A stretch of 64,000 nt of DNA from Scleromitrula shiraiana (taxonomy: Eukaryota; Ascomycota; Leotiomycetes; Helotiales; Sclerotiniaceae): assembly GCA_028455995.1 (NCBI GenBank), contig JABELC010000001.1, positions 4,266,501 to 4,330,500 of the forward strand, given 5' to 3'. Shown here piece after piece: positions 33,713 through 45,631 of the stretch. The translations under genes were made by a program, and so were the position numbers. The notes beneath the pieces were generated by a model, which saw nothing but the letters and a program-made list of their open reading frames with translations, was not told where the DNA came from and did not search any database. How positions within the stretch are numbered: the stretch's first letter is position 1; each line of letters begins with the position of its first letter.

Positions 33713-36700
33713 ACGATAGGATAGGCAGATAGATACATAGATACATAGATATATTATAGGGGAATTTATATTTAAGAATAAGAACTAAATATTTATATTC
33801 ATGACGCAACTTTGATCAACACAACACAACACAACACAACCAATATACCTAAAAACTCATTTCTTTAAAATCTCCTATCTCTTTCATCTTCACCTACTCA
33901 GCTTCCCCCCTCCATCATCACTCATCTCCGCAGTCCAACAGCCAAACAGCTAAACAGCCAAACTTCAAAAAAAAAAGTCGGTGAATACCAACAACTAACT
34001 TACTCCCTTGATCCCTCCCTCCTTCCCCCCTTCCCCCCCCCCAAATCTCAATTTTTAGGCCTCACTTTACCATGATCTTTCAGCCCGATGGACGGTAACA
34101 CAGCACAGTACAGCAAGTAGAATATGTATGGCGGCTGATATGTATGTATGTATGTATATATGTATATATGTATGTACGTGGATGGGTGGGTGAGATTTCA
34201 CATGTACATCTCATATGACATGCAAACCAGTCGGTGAGGGATGAGATTTGTGTGTGTAAGCATTGATACTGATAGCGTATAATTCCGCGTAATCATGCTG
34301 GTTGGCATATGCTAGTTTGCGAGTGAGTATGATGACGTTGATTCGCATATCGTTTGGTCTGTCCATTTGCTTTGCTTTGATTTGATTTGATTTGATTTGA
34401 TTACTTAGGGGATGCGATCTTTGCTTCTAGAACTCTTTGAAGAATACCCGGGTAATTGGATTGGGATTGCATTGGTTTGGTTTGGTTGTCTTATCGTGCA
34501 TTGGTATCTCTAATACCATAACATACCATATTTTTATCAACAACATCTGCAGATCCATGATGACAATTAAACATAACCGATATCACTTCAATTTTTCTAA
34601 CTGTATACACCAACCATATTCCTAAACATGGAAAGAAAAAGAAAAAAAAACTTTATTCTTAACCTTGGCTCGCCTTGACTTAGAGTCTATCTAAGTATCT
34701 ATCTATCTATTTACTTTATCTTTCTTTATCTATATCCGGGGAAGCTATATTAGATTCCTGTCGATCAAGCCAATAAACGGTATGGGGAAGTAATCTACCT
34801 ACCTATCCAAGCTATGCTCTCCTTCCAGCTAGCACCTACGAAAAATCCTTCATAAAAGCAAACGCATAAATATATGTATGTATGCATAGTGGGGTCAATA
34901 GAGGGGTAAGTTACTTCCACACATAGATGAAAATGCAACTCAAGAATCCCACATGCATAAATCCATTTTACTACTTCTCACTCACCTAAACATGACCCTA
35001 GGTGAAAAGAACCAGAGGGGTACATGAAGTTCGTTTAATTTTCCCTTCCATACCCTTCCATCCTGCACTCCTTCGCTCGTCGATCTGAGTCAATCAGTCC
35101 CTTCATGTCTATCATATCATGTAACAGAAGGTTATTAATGAATGCATGATGAAGTGGAGGTTGGATGGGACTAGATTGAGTGGTATTCATGAATTCTGAT
35201 TCTATTCTGACTGACTGAGTGAATGACTGATTTCTGCTGTTGCGGTCCCGGATGGTATGGTATAAGCGAGGAGTTCGTAGGTTGCTATGGATATGGAGGC
35301 TCAGAAGAGGGGGGAGAGCAAGGTTTGCATGAAGCGCCTGTTTGTGGGGTGAGTATTTGTGGGTTTTTTCTATTCTGTGTGTGTATGTATGTATGTATGT
35401 GTTGTCTCTGATCATCCTTTTTATACATACATACATGATTATTTCAATACCATAGTGAGCATAGTATGATATATATCCATATTTCAAAATGATACAATAG
35501 AGTATCTCTCGCAAGGATAGGAAGGACGCTGTCTGTCAGTGCCATGTAATCACAGTAAAGAAGTATATTATTGCGGCAAGCGGACCCGATCAGTGGAGTA
35601 AATATGGAAAATCCGATTACTCACTGGCAAATAACTGGAGATATAAAGATGAGGGTATGAGGCTTGGCGAGGGAATTAAAATGTTTGGTGTTCCGGTGAT
35701 GAGGTTGGGTGGATCTGGCGGGGTATACTATATGAAGCACCAGGAGGGTTTGAAAATTTATTTTTCGGGGTCCTGGGTGTTCATGGATGGATGGATGGTA
35801 GTGATGGGGATTTGTCTTGAGTTTTGGGAAGTGGAGGGCGGTTATCTCGGGTAGACATACATATCGATGGATATGAGTTGTATGAACTGTTGTCTTGGTG
35901 TTTTGGGGTTGGGTTTTATGCTGGGTTTGTGCCTTTGATTCTTCCTGCAAGTAAACAGATAGATAGGAGAACGTGATGTTGCCTCGTCTGTAGATTTCGA
36001 GTACCGGTAGTAGATATTCGACATCTTGTAGTTCTTATATAATTTGCTAGTACTGGCTGGTACAGGAATCGACCCTTTAAAGTTGTCAGAAGTTGCTTAA
36101 TAAGCAACGCCAGAGTAGTGCATATTATAGCTTACCTTACGTAGCTCGGTAGGTCCTTAGATAGTATGATCTTATACAACCATGGATGTTTACAATACAA
36201 TCACTGATCTTGTTCTACTCCGTCGAGGTTAGTTTGGCTACTAGAACTCTCGTCTAGCAATACATTCTAGTTAATCTCAGGAATACTACAGATCTCAAGT
36301 TGGTATCTGTTAAGAGACTGAGATTAATGGACAGTATATTTATATCCTGTTTCGACATTGCAGATAATCATGTGTCCGTAAAGTAAGCAGGCGATAGATT
36401 AGGCTGTTCAACATTTTCAATTTGTGTCGAATTTTTTATCCAAGTGGCAGAAGATTTTGTGACTGATATTAGTATCCATTTTCCGAATTTGATATTAGCA
36501 GCCACGAATTCTTGATATTGAATCTCAACTCCCACTGTTTGACAATCTCATCGAATGCTAGAGATTAAGACTCTGATATCTGAAACGCTTCCAACATTTG
36601 AACTATTGGATATACCATTCCTAATCATTATCTGTTTCCAAGGATCAGTCAAATGGTTTAACTGACCGAAAAAGGAAAGAAAGCGGTTAATTTCTTAGTT

Positions 36701-37172
36701 TCTATCACTGTTGTATCTACACGCGATTGGGATTTGAAAAACTGTCAATCAAGTGGTTGATATTGATTCATTTTCTCACATGTTTGATCTATAAGACTCT
36801 GCACTCGTTTCAACTATCCATATTGGCGGTCCGTTACGGCACAGCAGGCGATAAGCAACATCCAGAATACTATCTATAACTCTGATTGAACTAATATTAA
36901 TAGCACTGGCAAGAAGGAAATATTTGTAGCATCAATTGTGTCTTGACGACATTCTATCATTGTTCTTTCCTCCTAGAATTGATAATGCCAACATTCCTTG
37001 ATTCCATATATTTGTTGGAACTTATTCGCTTCAGAACTATAATCTCTAATTACGGACTGTGAATCGGGGATGCAATATTTTTAACCTTATCCCGAATCAT
37101 CGTCTGATTACTTTTAATATACAATCTTCTACTTTATTCAAACTCCACTTTCAAATACTTCCAGAAAACAGC

Positions 37173-40100
37173 ATGGCGGCACTGGACGGCCTTTCATTCC
37201 CTTCATTGCAGAGGCTGAATACCACTGATCAGATGAAGCTTCTTGATGTCGTGGATTCTCTTCGTGCTTGTGGATTGAGCGATATTGTTTCACTACCCCA
37301 GCTCATTGTTTGCGGAGACCAATCGAGTGGAAAGAGCTCAGTTCTTGAAGCAATATCCGGAATTCCATTCCCTAGGCAAGATGACTTATGCACTCGGTTT
37401 GCAACAGAAGTCATCCTCCGCCGAGCTGGAGAAAACAAGATAACAGTATCTATCATACCTGGGAAAGATAGGACACCAGTTGACCGTGAACGGCTACTAA
37501 AGTTCTCCCGTGAAGTACACACCAAAGACGACTTGAGTACTTTATTCGAAATCTCTAAAGGAGTTATGGGGCTTTCTACTAATGAATCTTTTTCGGATGA
37601 TGTTTTACGGGTTGAATTCTGCGGCCCATCGCAACCACAACTTACTCTTGTTGATTTACCTGGTCTCATCCATTCGGAAACTAAAGCGCAGACCCCTGGC
37701 GATGTGAAGTTAGTACATGATCTCATTTCTAGGTACATACAAAATCCCCGAAGTATAATCTTGGCGGTAGTATCTGCGAAGAACGACATTGGCAATCAAA
37801 TTATTCTTCACAAAGCTAGACAAGTCGATCCACAAGGGTTACGAACGCTTGGAATAATTACTAAACCAGACTTATTGGTTAAAGGATCAAAGAGTGAAGA
37901 AGGGTTTATCGCCTTAGCCAGGAATGAAGAAGTCAAATTCAATTTGGGCTGGCATGTGGTTAAGAATATCGATTCTGCCACAGATAAGAACCAAAATGAG
38001 GATCGAGATCAACAAGAGACCATTTTCTTCCAGGAAAGTAATTTCAATCGCCTACCTACGCATACAATTGGAATAAGTTTCTTGCGATCTCGCTTGAGTA
38101 AAGTTCTCTTTAATCAAATACGAACGGAACTTCCACGCCTCATTGAAGATATCCAAAGTCAAATCTTGGCAACAAAGCTCGTTCGAGATAAACTTGGATC
38201 AAGCAGATCTGGATTTGATGAGCAGCGATCATTCTTGATTTCACTAAGTGAATCATTTCAAGCCATCTGTCGAGATGCTGTAAAGGGTAACTACGATGAA
38301 GACTTCTTTCATGTGGATTTGAATCCTGAGAGACGACTTTGTGCACATGTTATGAATATGCACTTTAATTTCGCGAGGGAATTGCGAAAAAATGGTGCAC
38401 AATGGTTTATTTCAGATGAAAATATGAAATGTGATAGACATCGAACACGAGAGGAAGCAATCAAAGAAGCATGCACTCTCTCAAAGAAGAGTCGCGGAAG
38501 AGAAGTATGTTAAATAATCGTTTCTCTGCGAGTTTTAAAGGAAGCTAATCAGTTCATTCCGAAGTTATCTGGCTTACCAAATCCATTTCTTGTTGGTGAG
38601 CTCTTTCGTCAATATAGTCAGCCATGGGGGGATCTTGCTCGCATTCACATCCAGAATGTATGGGAAGCGACAAACAGATTTTTGGAACTGCTACTTCGGC
38701 ATCTAACAGATGATGATGTTTGCGAAAACGTGTCTCGATTCTGGTTAGGTCCAATCATGGAGCAAAGATTAAACTCAGCATACGCCAAGTTAGACGACCT
38801 GCTCGAAGTACACAAAGATCATCCAATGACCACAAACAGTCAATTCATAACTAAAAGCAAGGGACGAAAGCCCTATACCGATAAAACTAGTTTCTTTCCA
38901 ACTTTGAATGTTAATATAGATATGGATATGGTCGCTGCTGAAGAGGCATTTGATAATATGAATGCATATTACGAGGTACAGTTTTTTCCCCTGGTATAAT
39001 CCAACGCCAAGAAAACTGATGCCATTTAGGTTGCAATGAATCTGTTTACGGATAATGTTCCAACTCTTGCGATACAGATACCTATTATCAGAGAAGTTCC
39101 TAAAATCTTGTGTCCTACTGTAGTGTTCTCCATGGATACAGATATCATAACACGAATTGCCGGAGAAACGAAGGAGAAGATTCTCGAGAGAGACTCGGTC
39201 TTGCAGAGGTTGTCAATATTGGAAAATGGTGCTCGCATTTGCAAGCAGTATGCAAAAAGATCTCAGCCTAGTAAGGCCTTTTTTGAATAGTGTATATCAA
39301 GTTATTGAGTCTAACGATGATCTCGAAGTTTTCACCCCTTCCTCGCACAAAACTGACATATCGAACCTACCAATTGCTACTGAACCACAGCCAGGTAGAA
39401 TGGAACAAAACACCGATTCACACTCTCCTAGGAAACCCGAGAAACTTTTTGAGTGGCCACCTAAACAGGAGACCCCACATACCGAAAGTCTTTTCCGTCA
39501 TATAGTGACCCCGGCTCAAACTAATAATCTCAACATCAAAAGTCCACAAGTTGCGACCAAATCTTTGGGCAGCAACTCCTTGCAGACAGAGCCTATGAAA
39601 AATCTCTCAGGGACTAAAGACTCAGGAGTTGGGACTACTAAATCCGCTGGAAACTTTGAGACAAAACTCCCTCCTAATCCGTTTGAGAAAGCTTCCTTAT
39701 TTAGAACGCCCGCACCTGCAGTAGACAAACTTTCTACTAAAGAATCTAGAGGTTGTTTATTTGGCTCACCTTTCGCAGCCCGTGAAGTACCAGTTCAGAA
39801 TAAAGATTTTAGAGCTACAGGGCTCGGAGCAGGATTAAGTAATGGGCCCGCTGTCATACCAACAACTAAAAGCTCGACAAAATCGTCGACAATGACACCT
39901 TCTGAGTTTTTGGGGTACGTATAACATCTCAGTCCAGGGTCTTTTCCCACGAAGGAGTTTGCTAATTCAAGAAGTAAGAATGGACAAGAAAAGTAGCACA
40001 TCCGTGTACACACATATGCTACAGGAGCATCGAATCGACAACTCTCAATTTGAAGTTGACGTGTTCCGGCATATTTGTTTCGTGCCAGGCTTGCAAAAAT

Positions 40101-40222
40101 ACAGTCCTGAAGTAAGTATCACAGTAGAACTTTTTCTAACAAATTCCTTGAAAGAGTTCTTGCTGATATTCTTGAAGGAGCTGAGACTTGCAGATTATGA
40201 GTTTCGCAATGTTGGCCTCTGA
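37173..40222 (+). CDS. dynamin-family GTPase (Mx/Vps1-like), six exons
   Basis: Large GTPase of the dynamin superfamily, of the Mx-like type expanded in filamentous fungi; probably acts on membranes, exact role unknown. Exons: 37173-38504, 38565-38975, 39030-39270, 39329-39914, 39979-40111, 40178-40222; 915 residues. GTP-binding motifs: G1 GDQSSGKSS, G2 Thr in LCTRFATEV, G3 DLPG, G4 TKPD. The middle domain ends in SRGRE-LSGLPNPFLVGELF across intron 1 (an upstream acceptor at 38552 would add four residues). The GTPase effector domain is at VAMNLFTDNVPTLAIQIPI to RICKQYAKR. A Ser/Pro-rich linker follows, then a short conserved tail ending in SPE-ELRLADY. The ATG at 37173 (AACAGCATGG) is preferred to an upstream non-ATG extension. 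The three 3' introns are inferred from frame and tail conservation and are less sure than the rest. Confidence 0.85.
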
Positions 40223-40702
40223 TACTCTGCAGCTAGTATATATGAATACACACATATCAATTGATATGGTTTTAGAGATAAACTCAGAAACTTATAGACA
40301 ATAATAAATTTAGCTGATACCTTCCGATGCAAAGCGTAGGCCTCCACCGTTTCGATGTTGAAGATATCCAATGAAGTTGATATCAATTATTTATGTTTAT
40401 TTGTTTAATTCTAGAGTTCATTTGACTTTACAACAGATGGTTAAATCTATTGATACCCACAAAATATATCACCAAATTCCTAGTTTCCGAAAGCAGGTTC
40501 AGAGGTAATCATCGTTGTCTTGACCTGATTGTCAGTGATTGATGACCATGTGTTCCTGAGATCCATAACTATCCCTTCGCTTCCTATCATCCAACTCCAC
40601 ATCATCCCCCTCTCTACTCGCCGTAATCGTCGATATAGAGGTAGATCCAGGCATGGTAATTCTCGATATTGAGCTCAATGTACTAGAATATCCCGCTCTA
40701 CT
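40223..40702. other. intergenic, convergent
   Basis: About 480 bp between the dynamin-like gene and the pseudogene that faces it. No gene or RNA is seen. Confidence 0.4.
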
Positions 40703-41640
40703 CTAACTTGTAAGACTTCTTTTATCCGCGATTCTTGCGAACTTAGTGGGGGTTTTCGCCTTCGGTTTATGGTCGTTACCACTGGTAGTGTCATCTACTA
40801 TCGCAATCGCAATTTCGTTATCGATGCACCCGACATCGAGAGAATTCATGAGTGGTCGTAGGAAAGGTATGCAGCTGGCGATAAAGCTGTAGTTTGTGTG
40901 GATTTCGGAGATTAGTGCCGCGTTGAGAGTGGAAAAGATGAGATCTTCCGACGAAATCCATCTTGAAAGAAAGATGACGAGAAATATGATTAGTGGAATT
41001 GTCCTGTTGGGGTTAAGGTGGAAGTGTTAGCACACTAAGTTGTTATGTTACGCGTAGATCGGACTTAAATGGATGACGGTGATCTTACGTTATATTCGGA
41101 CTGAATGAAAGCATTGCCATACGTTTTCGACGTGATTCCATCTGAAGGTTATACAATAGATATATGGGATTCGAACCTATCAGAAGCTGTGTAAGAATAT
41201 CCAAACTCGCGTTGGATATCCAAAAAGCCATCTATTTGACTAGTATTAGAGCAAGGATAGGAATATTAGATACAAAGGTGATTACCTGATTGAAGCATTT
41301 TCCAGTATCAGAATTCCAAGTACGTGGAACGGAACATTGAAATGCTATGTAGAATATACATATTATGAGCCAAAGAACGATGAAGTTCATAACATGCTTC
41401 AGCACAGTTCTTTGACCTCCTTATTGGGTTAAATTCATTAGGAATTATAAGGATCCAAACTTTTCACATGCTATCACGACGACATAGAACATTTGGGATA
41501 TCCATGTTGCCTGTTGGCTTAATTGTCAGTTCTGGTTTACTCTTTTGCTAACGACATGTTCAACTTACCTTTTGGTACACCTCAGATTGTTTTACAGTTA
41601 GGTCTTGTTTGTGTTGACCGGGGGTTGTGGGGGTGGGGGG
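40703..41640 (-). pseudogene. fungal rhodopsin/PTH11-like membrane protein, broken
   Basis: Minus-strand relic assembled from exons of about 41640-41569, 41510-41286, 41231-41089 and 41003-40703 with good GT-AG borders (introns 58, 54 and 85 bp). The translation resembles the fungal rhodopsin-like/PTH11-type seven-helix family: WISQMFYVVVIACEKF, MNFIVLWLIICIFYIAFQC, CFNQ-MAFWISNASLDILTQLL, IYLLYNLQMESRRKRMA, then IHTNYSFIASCIPFLRPLMNSLD and a basic tail ending at TAG 40703-40705. The exon 41510-41286 is a whole number of codons and in phase on both sides but has two TAA stops (41445-41447 and 41421-41423), in the helix where the family has an unbroken segment. No N-terminal helix or start codon was found upstream. 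The family assignment is from motif memory and is moderate. Confidence 0.5.
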
Positions 41641-42012
41641 TAGGATGGGATATATATGGATTAGTTGGTGATGAGCTGTCATATGAGATTGCATGTAGGG
41701 CTTAGATATCATAGTATACCGTGTGATGGCGCGTGATATATACTAGATGACCTTTGCAATCAATACATCGACCAACCATTGAGTTGTTATGGCATTGGCA
41801 TCTTTTTATTTTATATGAAATGATCAAGATAGCCCTCAAAAAAGAACTTCCAATCCCAATCCTAATCCCATTGTGCAATCCCCAAATAAACACCTCGCTA
41901 TGCCCAACAATCACAACTTAAAATATACCACCATTCCCAACCTCTTCTCACTCCCTTTCCCCTTTTACCATTCCCCCTTCCCTTCCCCGCCCCCATAACA
42001 ACAACAAACAAA
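41641..42012. other. intergenic, fig4 3' flank
   Basis: Short gap; C-rich on the plus strand near 41930-42000. It may hold the lost 5' end of the rhodopsin-like relic and the fig4 3' UTR. Nothing else is supported. Confidence 0.35.
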
Positions 42013-45000
42013 TCAATCAATAGGCTGCTGTTTAAAAAGACTCTTCCCAGCCAACCACTTTCTATAAGCCTTATATCTCTTCTTCTGCCCATCCTCCTCC
42101 ACAACCGTGAGTGGATTCTCCGCTACCCCCAAAAATCTCTTATATTCTTCTATTTCCTCATGATCTTCTTCTTTTGTCCAACCACTACTCCCACTATACC
42201 CACCGCCCATTCCACCCATTCCACTACCCATACTACTACTAGCACCTCTTCTCCCACTCCCATTCATACCCAACCCATTACCACCACCGCCATAATAATC
42301 CCCAATCCACTCCTCATACTCCCCCTCTACATCCTCATCCCCCGCCGCACCGCCCTCCCCCTCCCCACCCACAACCAACCCCACCATCTGCGGATACTCA
42401 ATATATCTCGCATAATCGTCTTCCTCGCCAAGACTAACACTCGGATTCAGGGACTCACTAACAACCTGCGTGAATGTCCATTGTGCCGCTTTGCTTTTAT
42501 CGAGTGGTGTCATTTTTTTCCTGTCGGAGGGGTAGTTGTTTATTGTGTTGTTGTGTATGCCGTTGTGTATGTGCACGTTCATTGTTGTGGATGTATTAAG
42601 AAGGAACGAGTCTTCCGTGCTATGAGATTGCGATTGCGAGTGCGATGGTTCCTTCAGAATACCATGATTGCGTTTCGGAGATGAAGAGGAGGGGGAATGA
42701 GGGGGATGATCGAGCGAATGGGATTCTTGGATTGGTTGGAGCCAGCGTTGAAGGCCAATTCGTTTCGTGGCTCCGGATCTAATGGATGAGGTATCATCGT
42801 GGTCATCCATGATGACTGAATCCACGGGATCGAGAACCGTGACTTCTTTTTTCTTGGGTTTGGTGTTCGAGGGACTACTATTGCTATTGCTGGTGTGGTG
42901 GTCGTCTTCTTTGATGGGGGCGTGGGCGTCGGCGCGGACGCGGAAGGGAGAGACGTCGAATTGGCCTTCGGTTTGGTGGCGGGGTGGGAGGAGGCGTGCC
43001 GATGAGGACATTTTGCCTGGGTAAGTGAAGATTTTTACGAGGGAGGAGATGGAGAGCGGTTTGTAGTATTCGATCCAGTAGTCGTCGAAGTAGGTGAGGG
43101 GTTTGATAGATAGGGAGCCGGTTGGTGCGACATAGGGTGGGAGGGTTTTCCTTTCTAGGAAGGATGGTGTGTACCAGTTTATGTAGCTACGACGGTTATG
43201 AGGAGACCAGGCTCGGGGATCGGCATGGTGAAGGTAGTAATCAGTTGCTAGATCCCATAGTAAAGGTTGGCCGTGGATGTAAGTGTAGTTACCTAAGAAT
43301 AAGTTGTAGGCTTCTTGTCGTTGGCCATCAAGGAATGAATTATTGTAATATCTTCGAAAGCTCGCCACCATATCTCTTGACTGACTTGTCCATTGATTAA
43401 TCTTTCGATATGTTTCCATTGTATTAACTAACTGCGAACCTCCATATTGAATCGCAATTGTGTCACCATGAGCATGATACATTGATGTGAAAAGGTTGAT
43501 TGCATCGGTATCATAATTGATCGAAGGTTCGCTTAGAACTCCTAGAGCATGGAGTTGATACCCAAGAGCTCTCTTGCCAATAACAAATTGAGCTGCATTA
43601 GTACGATCCAAACAATCAATACAATTAGTTCTAGCAACCCCGTTTTGAACCGTTGGCATATTCGTCTTGCCATCGCCATTATGGAAGATTCCAGTGTGAG
43701 TAACAACTTCATTAGCCATACTCTCAAGAGTACCAATGACATCCTGATCTCGACTTTTTGAAGCTCGACTCATATCCCATGCTTTGTGGACAATCTTCTT
43801 GTCATTTGGGAGGAACTGATTCAAATAGTTGATCGCATCTGTAAATTCGTGCAACAACTTAGATTCTCTCGGAGTTCGTTCCTTTGCTTTCACTAAATTC
43901 AACACATATACTGGAGCACCATATCGTTCGAATAGATTGTCAAAATGCAATGCTGCAGCGCTGTAGAAAGGATCGACAAAATTCAATTCAATAGGAGGTT
44001 TTGGAGTAACACCAGTATTATCTTGAGTCCAGTATAGGGGAATACTTCCTCGATGTTGTACATAGGAAGTGTAATTTGGACTGGCATAGAGTTTTGCTCC
44101 TGGAGCATGCAACGAAGTTGTCATATTCTCCGACACGATTTGCTCAGTCTCAACATCGTTAGCAACATAACCCTTTGTTCATTAGCACGCGCCCTTGGAA
44201 AAAAGTATAATTTTGACGTACCATATCATTAGCACCGCGCTTTAAGAAGCGAGCACCAGCAAAGTATCTCGAACGTCTCGCAATAACCGTAATATAGATA
44301 ATTCGTCCCCACACAGGAAGAGATGCTTGTGCCAAATATCCATGAATAACAGGTACACACCAATCATACGTGTTCTTCAAAACATTTTCCGCAGGTTTTA
44401 ACAGGTGGCTATTCCATACAAACATAGAATTATAGTCTTTGGGACATGGAGTAGGCAATCCGTTTGCCAGAGCAACTCGCTCTTTCATAATATTGTGTTG
44501 CAGTGTACGTGTTATATCGTAAGAATAGCTAAAATAGAATGACTTATTCAAATCAACTCCGTTCAATATACTAAGAAATCTAGATTCTTCGGTATTTCGA
44601 GCATCTGACTTAAACCTCGAATTAGTAGCCGTGGTTAGTGGGATCAACTCCGTGGCTTCAATGGTATAGACAAAGTGACCACCAATCATAGCATTTTGGT
44701 TTCTCTTGGTGATCATATGCATATAGTATGCACCGGTGAATCGAATAAATCCAAGGATGCCCCAAGTACTACCTCTTAACTTCATGCCTCCGGAGCTTTT
44801 GTTACCATCATCAATAGCATTCAATAGCTGTGTCATCTCTTTCTTTGTATAAACGATATCATCTTCCGCAATGTTTAAAGCTCCCGGTTCCGCATCCCTA
44901 TCAATCTTCAAAACTCGAAATCGTGAATCGAGGATGTCGGCTCCAACAATATAATACCTAGTAGCAGTTTCATACAAGGAGAACTTTTGCATAGTGCAAA

Positions 45001-45358
45001 CACCTTGATCCCCCACCTTTTGGTATTCTGATCCCTTATTCCTTTTCGTATCAGAGTGAGGGCTTGAAGTTCGTTGGAACGGTTGACAGATAGAAGCCTC
45101 CTCATCGCCATAGTCACCGATCGAATTCCTTCTCGATCCTCCTTCGCTGGGTGGAGCATTATATGAAAACCTAGAAGTATCTTGATCATTCTTTTCTGGG
45201 TCCCTAAACTCTGATGTCAAGGGAGAGGTCATAGCAGATGTTGACCGTGACATAGTCGAGGCAGCTGTACTTGCGTCGTCAAAATGAACATGGCTATTGT
45301 TGATGTCCAGGGAGATTGGGGAGCGGCCTCTTGCTGCTCCATCTTCTTGGTCTGCCAT
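42013..45358 (-). CDS. fig4: Fig4, SAC-domain polyphosphoinositide phosphatase, two exons
   Basis: Vacuolar/endosomal phosphatase that removes the 5-phosphate of PI(3,5)P2 and, with Vac14 and Fab1, controls its level. Exons 45358-44222 and 44172-42013 (intron 49 bp, GTACGT donor, TGCTAAT branch) give 1098 residues; the junction restores RGANDM-GYVANDVETEQIV. The SAC catalytic C-x5-R motif is intact (RTNCIDCLDRTN, Cys at about residue 563). SAC N-terminal blocks include LYETATRYYIVGADILDSRFRVLKIDR and FYFSYSYDITRTLQ. The N-terminal 110 residues are Ser-rich; the C-terminal 350 contain Ser/His/Pro-rich and Gly-rich low complexity and end in the conserved YRKWLAGKSLFKQ. Starts divergently from chm7. 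Confidence 0.93.
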
Positions 45359-45631
45359 GTTGACATTTAATTCCTTGTCACCTTACATTCATTATTGAAA
45401 TCAAATATCGTAAACGTTGTATCCCGAATTTTTGTAAGTTGGTTCTTTGACCTTTATGGAAGTCGAGGCGAAGCAAACAAGCATTCATTCACTACATAAA
45501 GAGCGAGGTATTTCGTCACCTCACGTCTCTGATAAGGTTTTACGATAAGAAAGTCAACAACAACCAAAAACCACACAACAACATTTTCACATCAGAAACT
45601 CCATGCACAATAACAATAAAACAGGCTCACC
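45359..45631. promoter_or_regulatory. divergent promoter, fig4 / chm7
   Basis: 273 bp between the two start codons must hold both promoters and 5' UTRs. A CACCTCACGTCTC word lies near 45519. The chm7 start has a good context (CTCACCATGAG). Confidence 0.6.

Larger units (their letters stand above)
31953..37172. other. gene-free region, microsatellites and AT-rich patches
   Basis: About 5.2 kb with no credible gene. It holds short arrays such as GGTAC near 32071-32095, CTT at 32109-32135, GTGTCA near 32139-32160 and ATACA at 32276-32299, an AT-rich block at about 32820-33360, the GATGYT array, (CAACA)n near 33810-33840, TATG runs near 34140-34175 and (GATTT)n near 34375-34400. Open frames at about 35035-35950 have no recognisable motif and unbalanced composition. 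The last few hundred bases should contain the promoter of the dynamin-like gene. Confidence 0.6.

Noticed and set aside
35035..35950. Frames of 109 and 159 codons in the right part of the gene desert
   Set aside because: No recognisable motif, His/Tyr/Ile-rich composition, no splice partners, and both strands are open over the same bases.
41150..41200. Minus-strand GGTTCGAATCCC, the consensus of a tRNA B box
   Set aside because: The T stem would have a mismatch, no acceptor, D or anticodon arms can be built upstream, and the bases are coding sequence of the rhodopsin-like relic.
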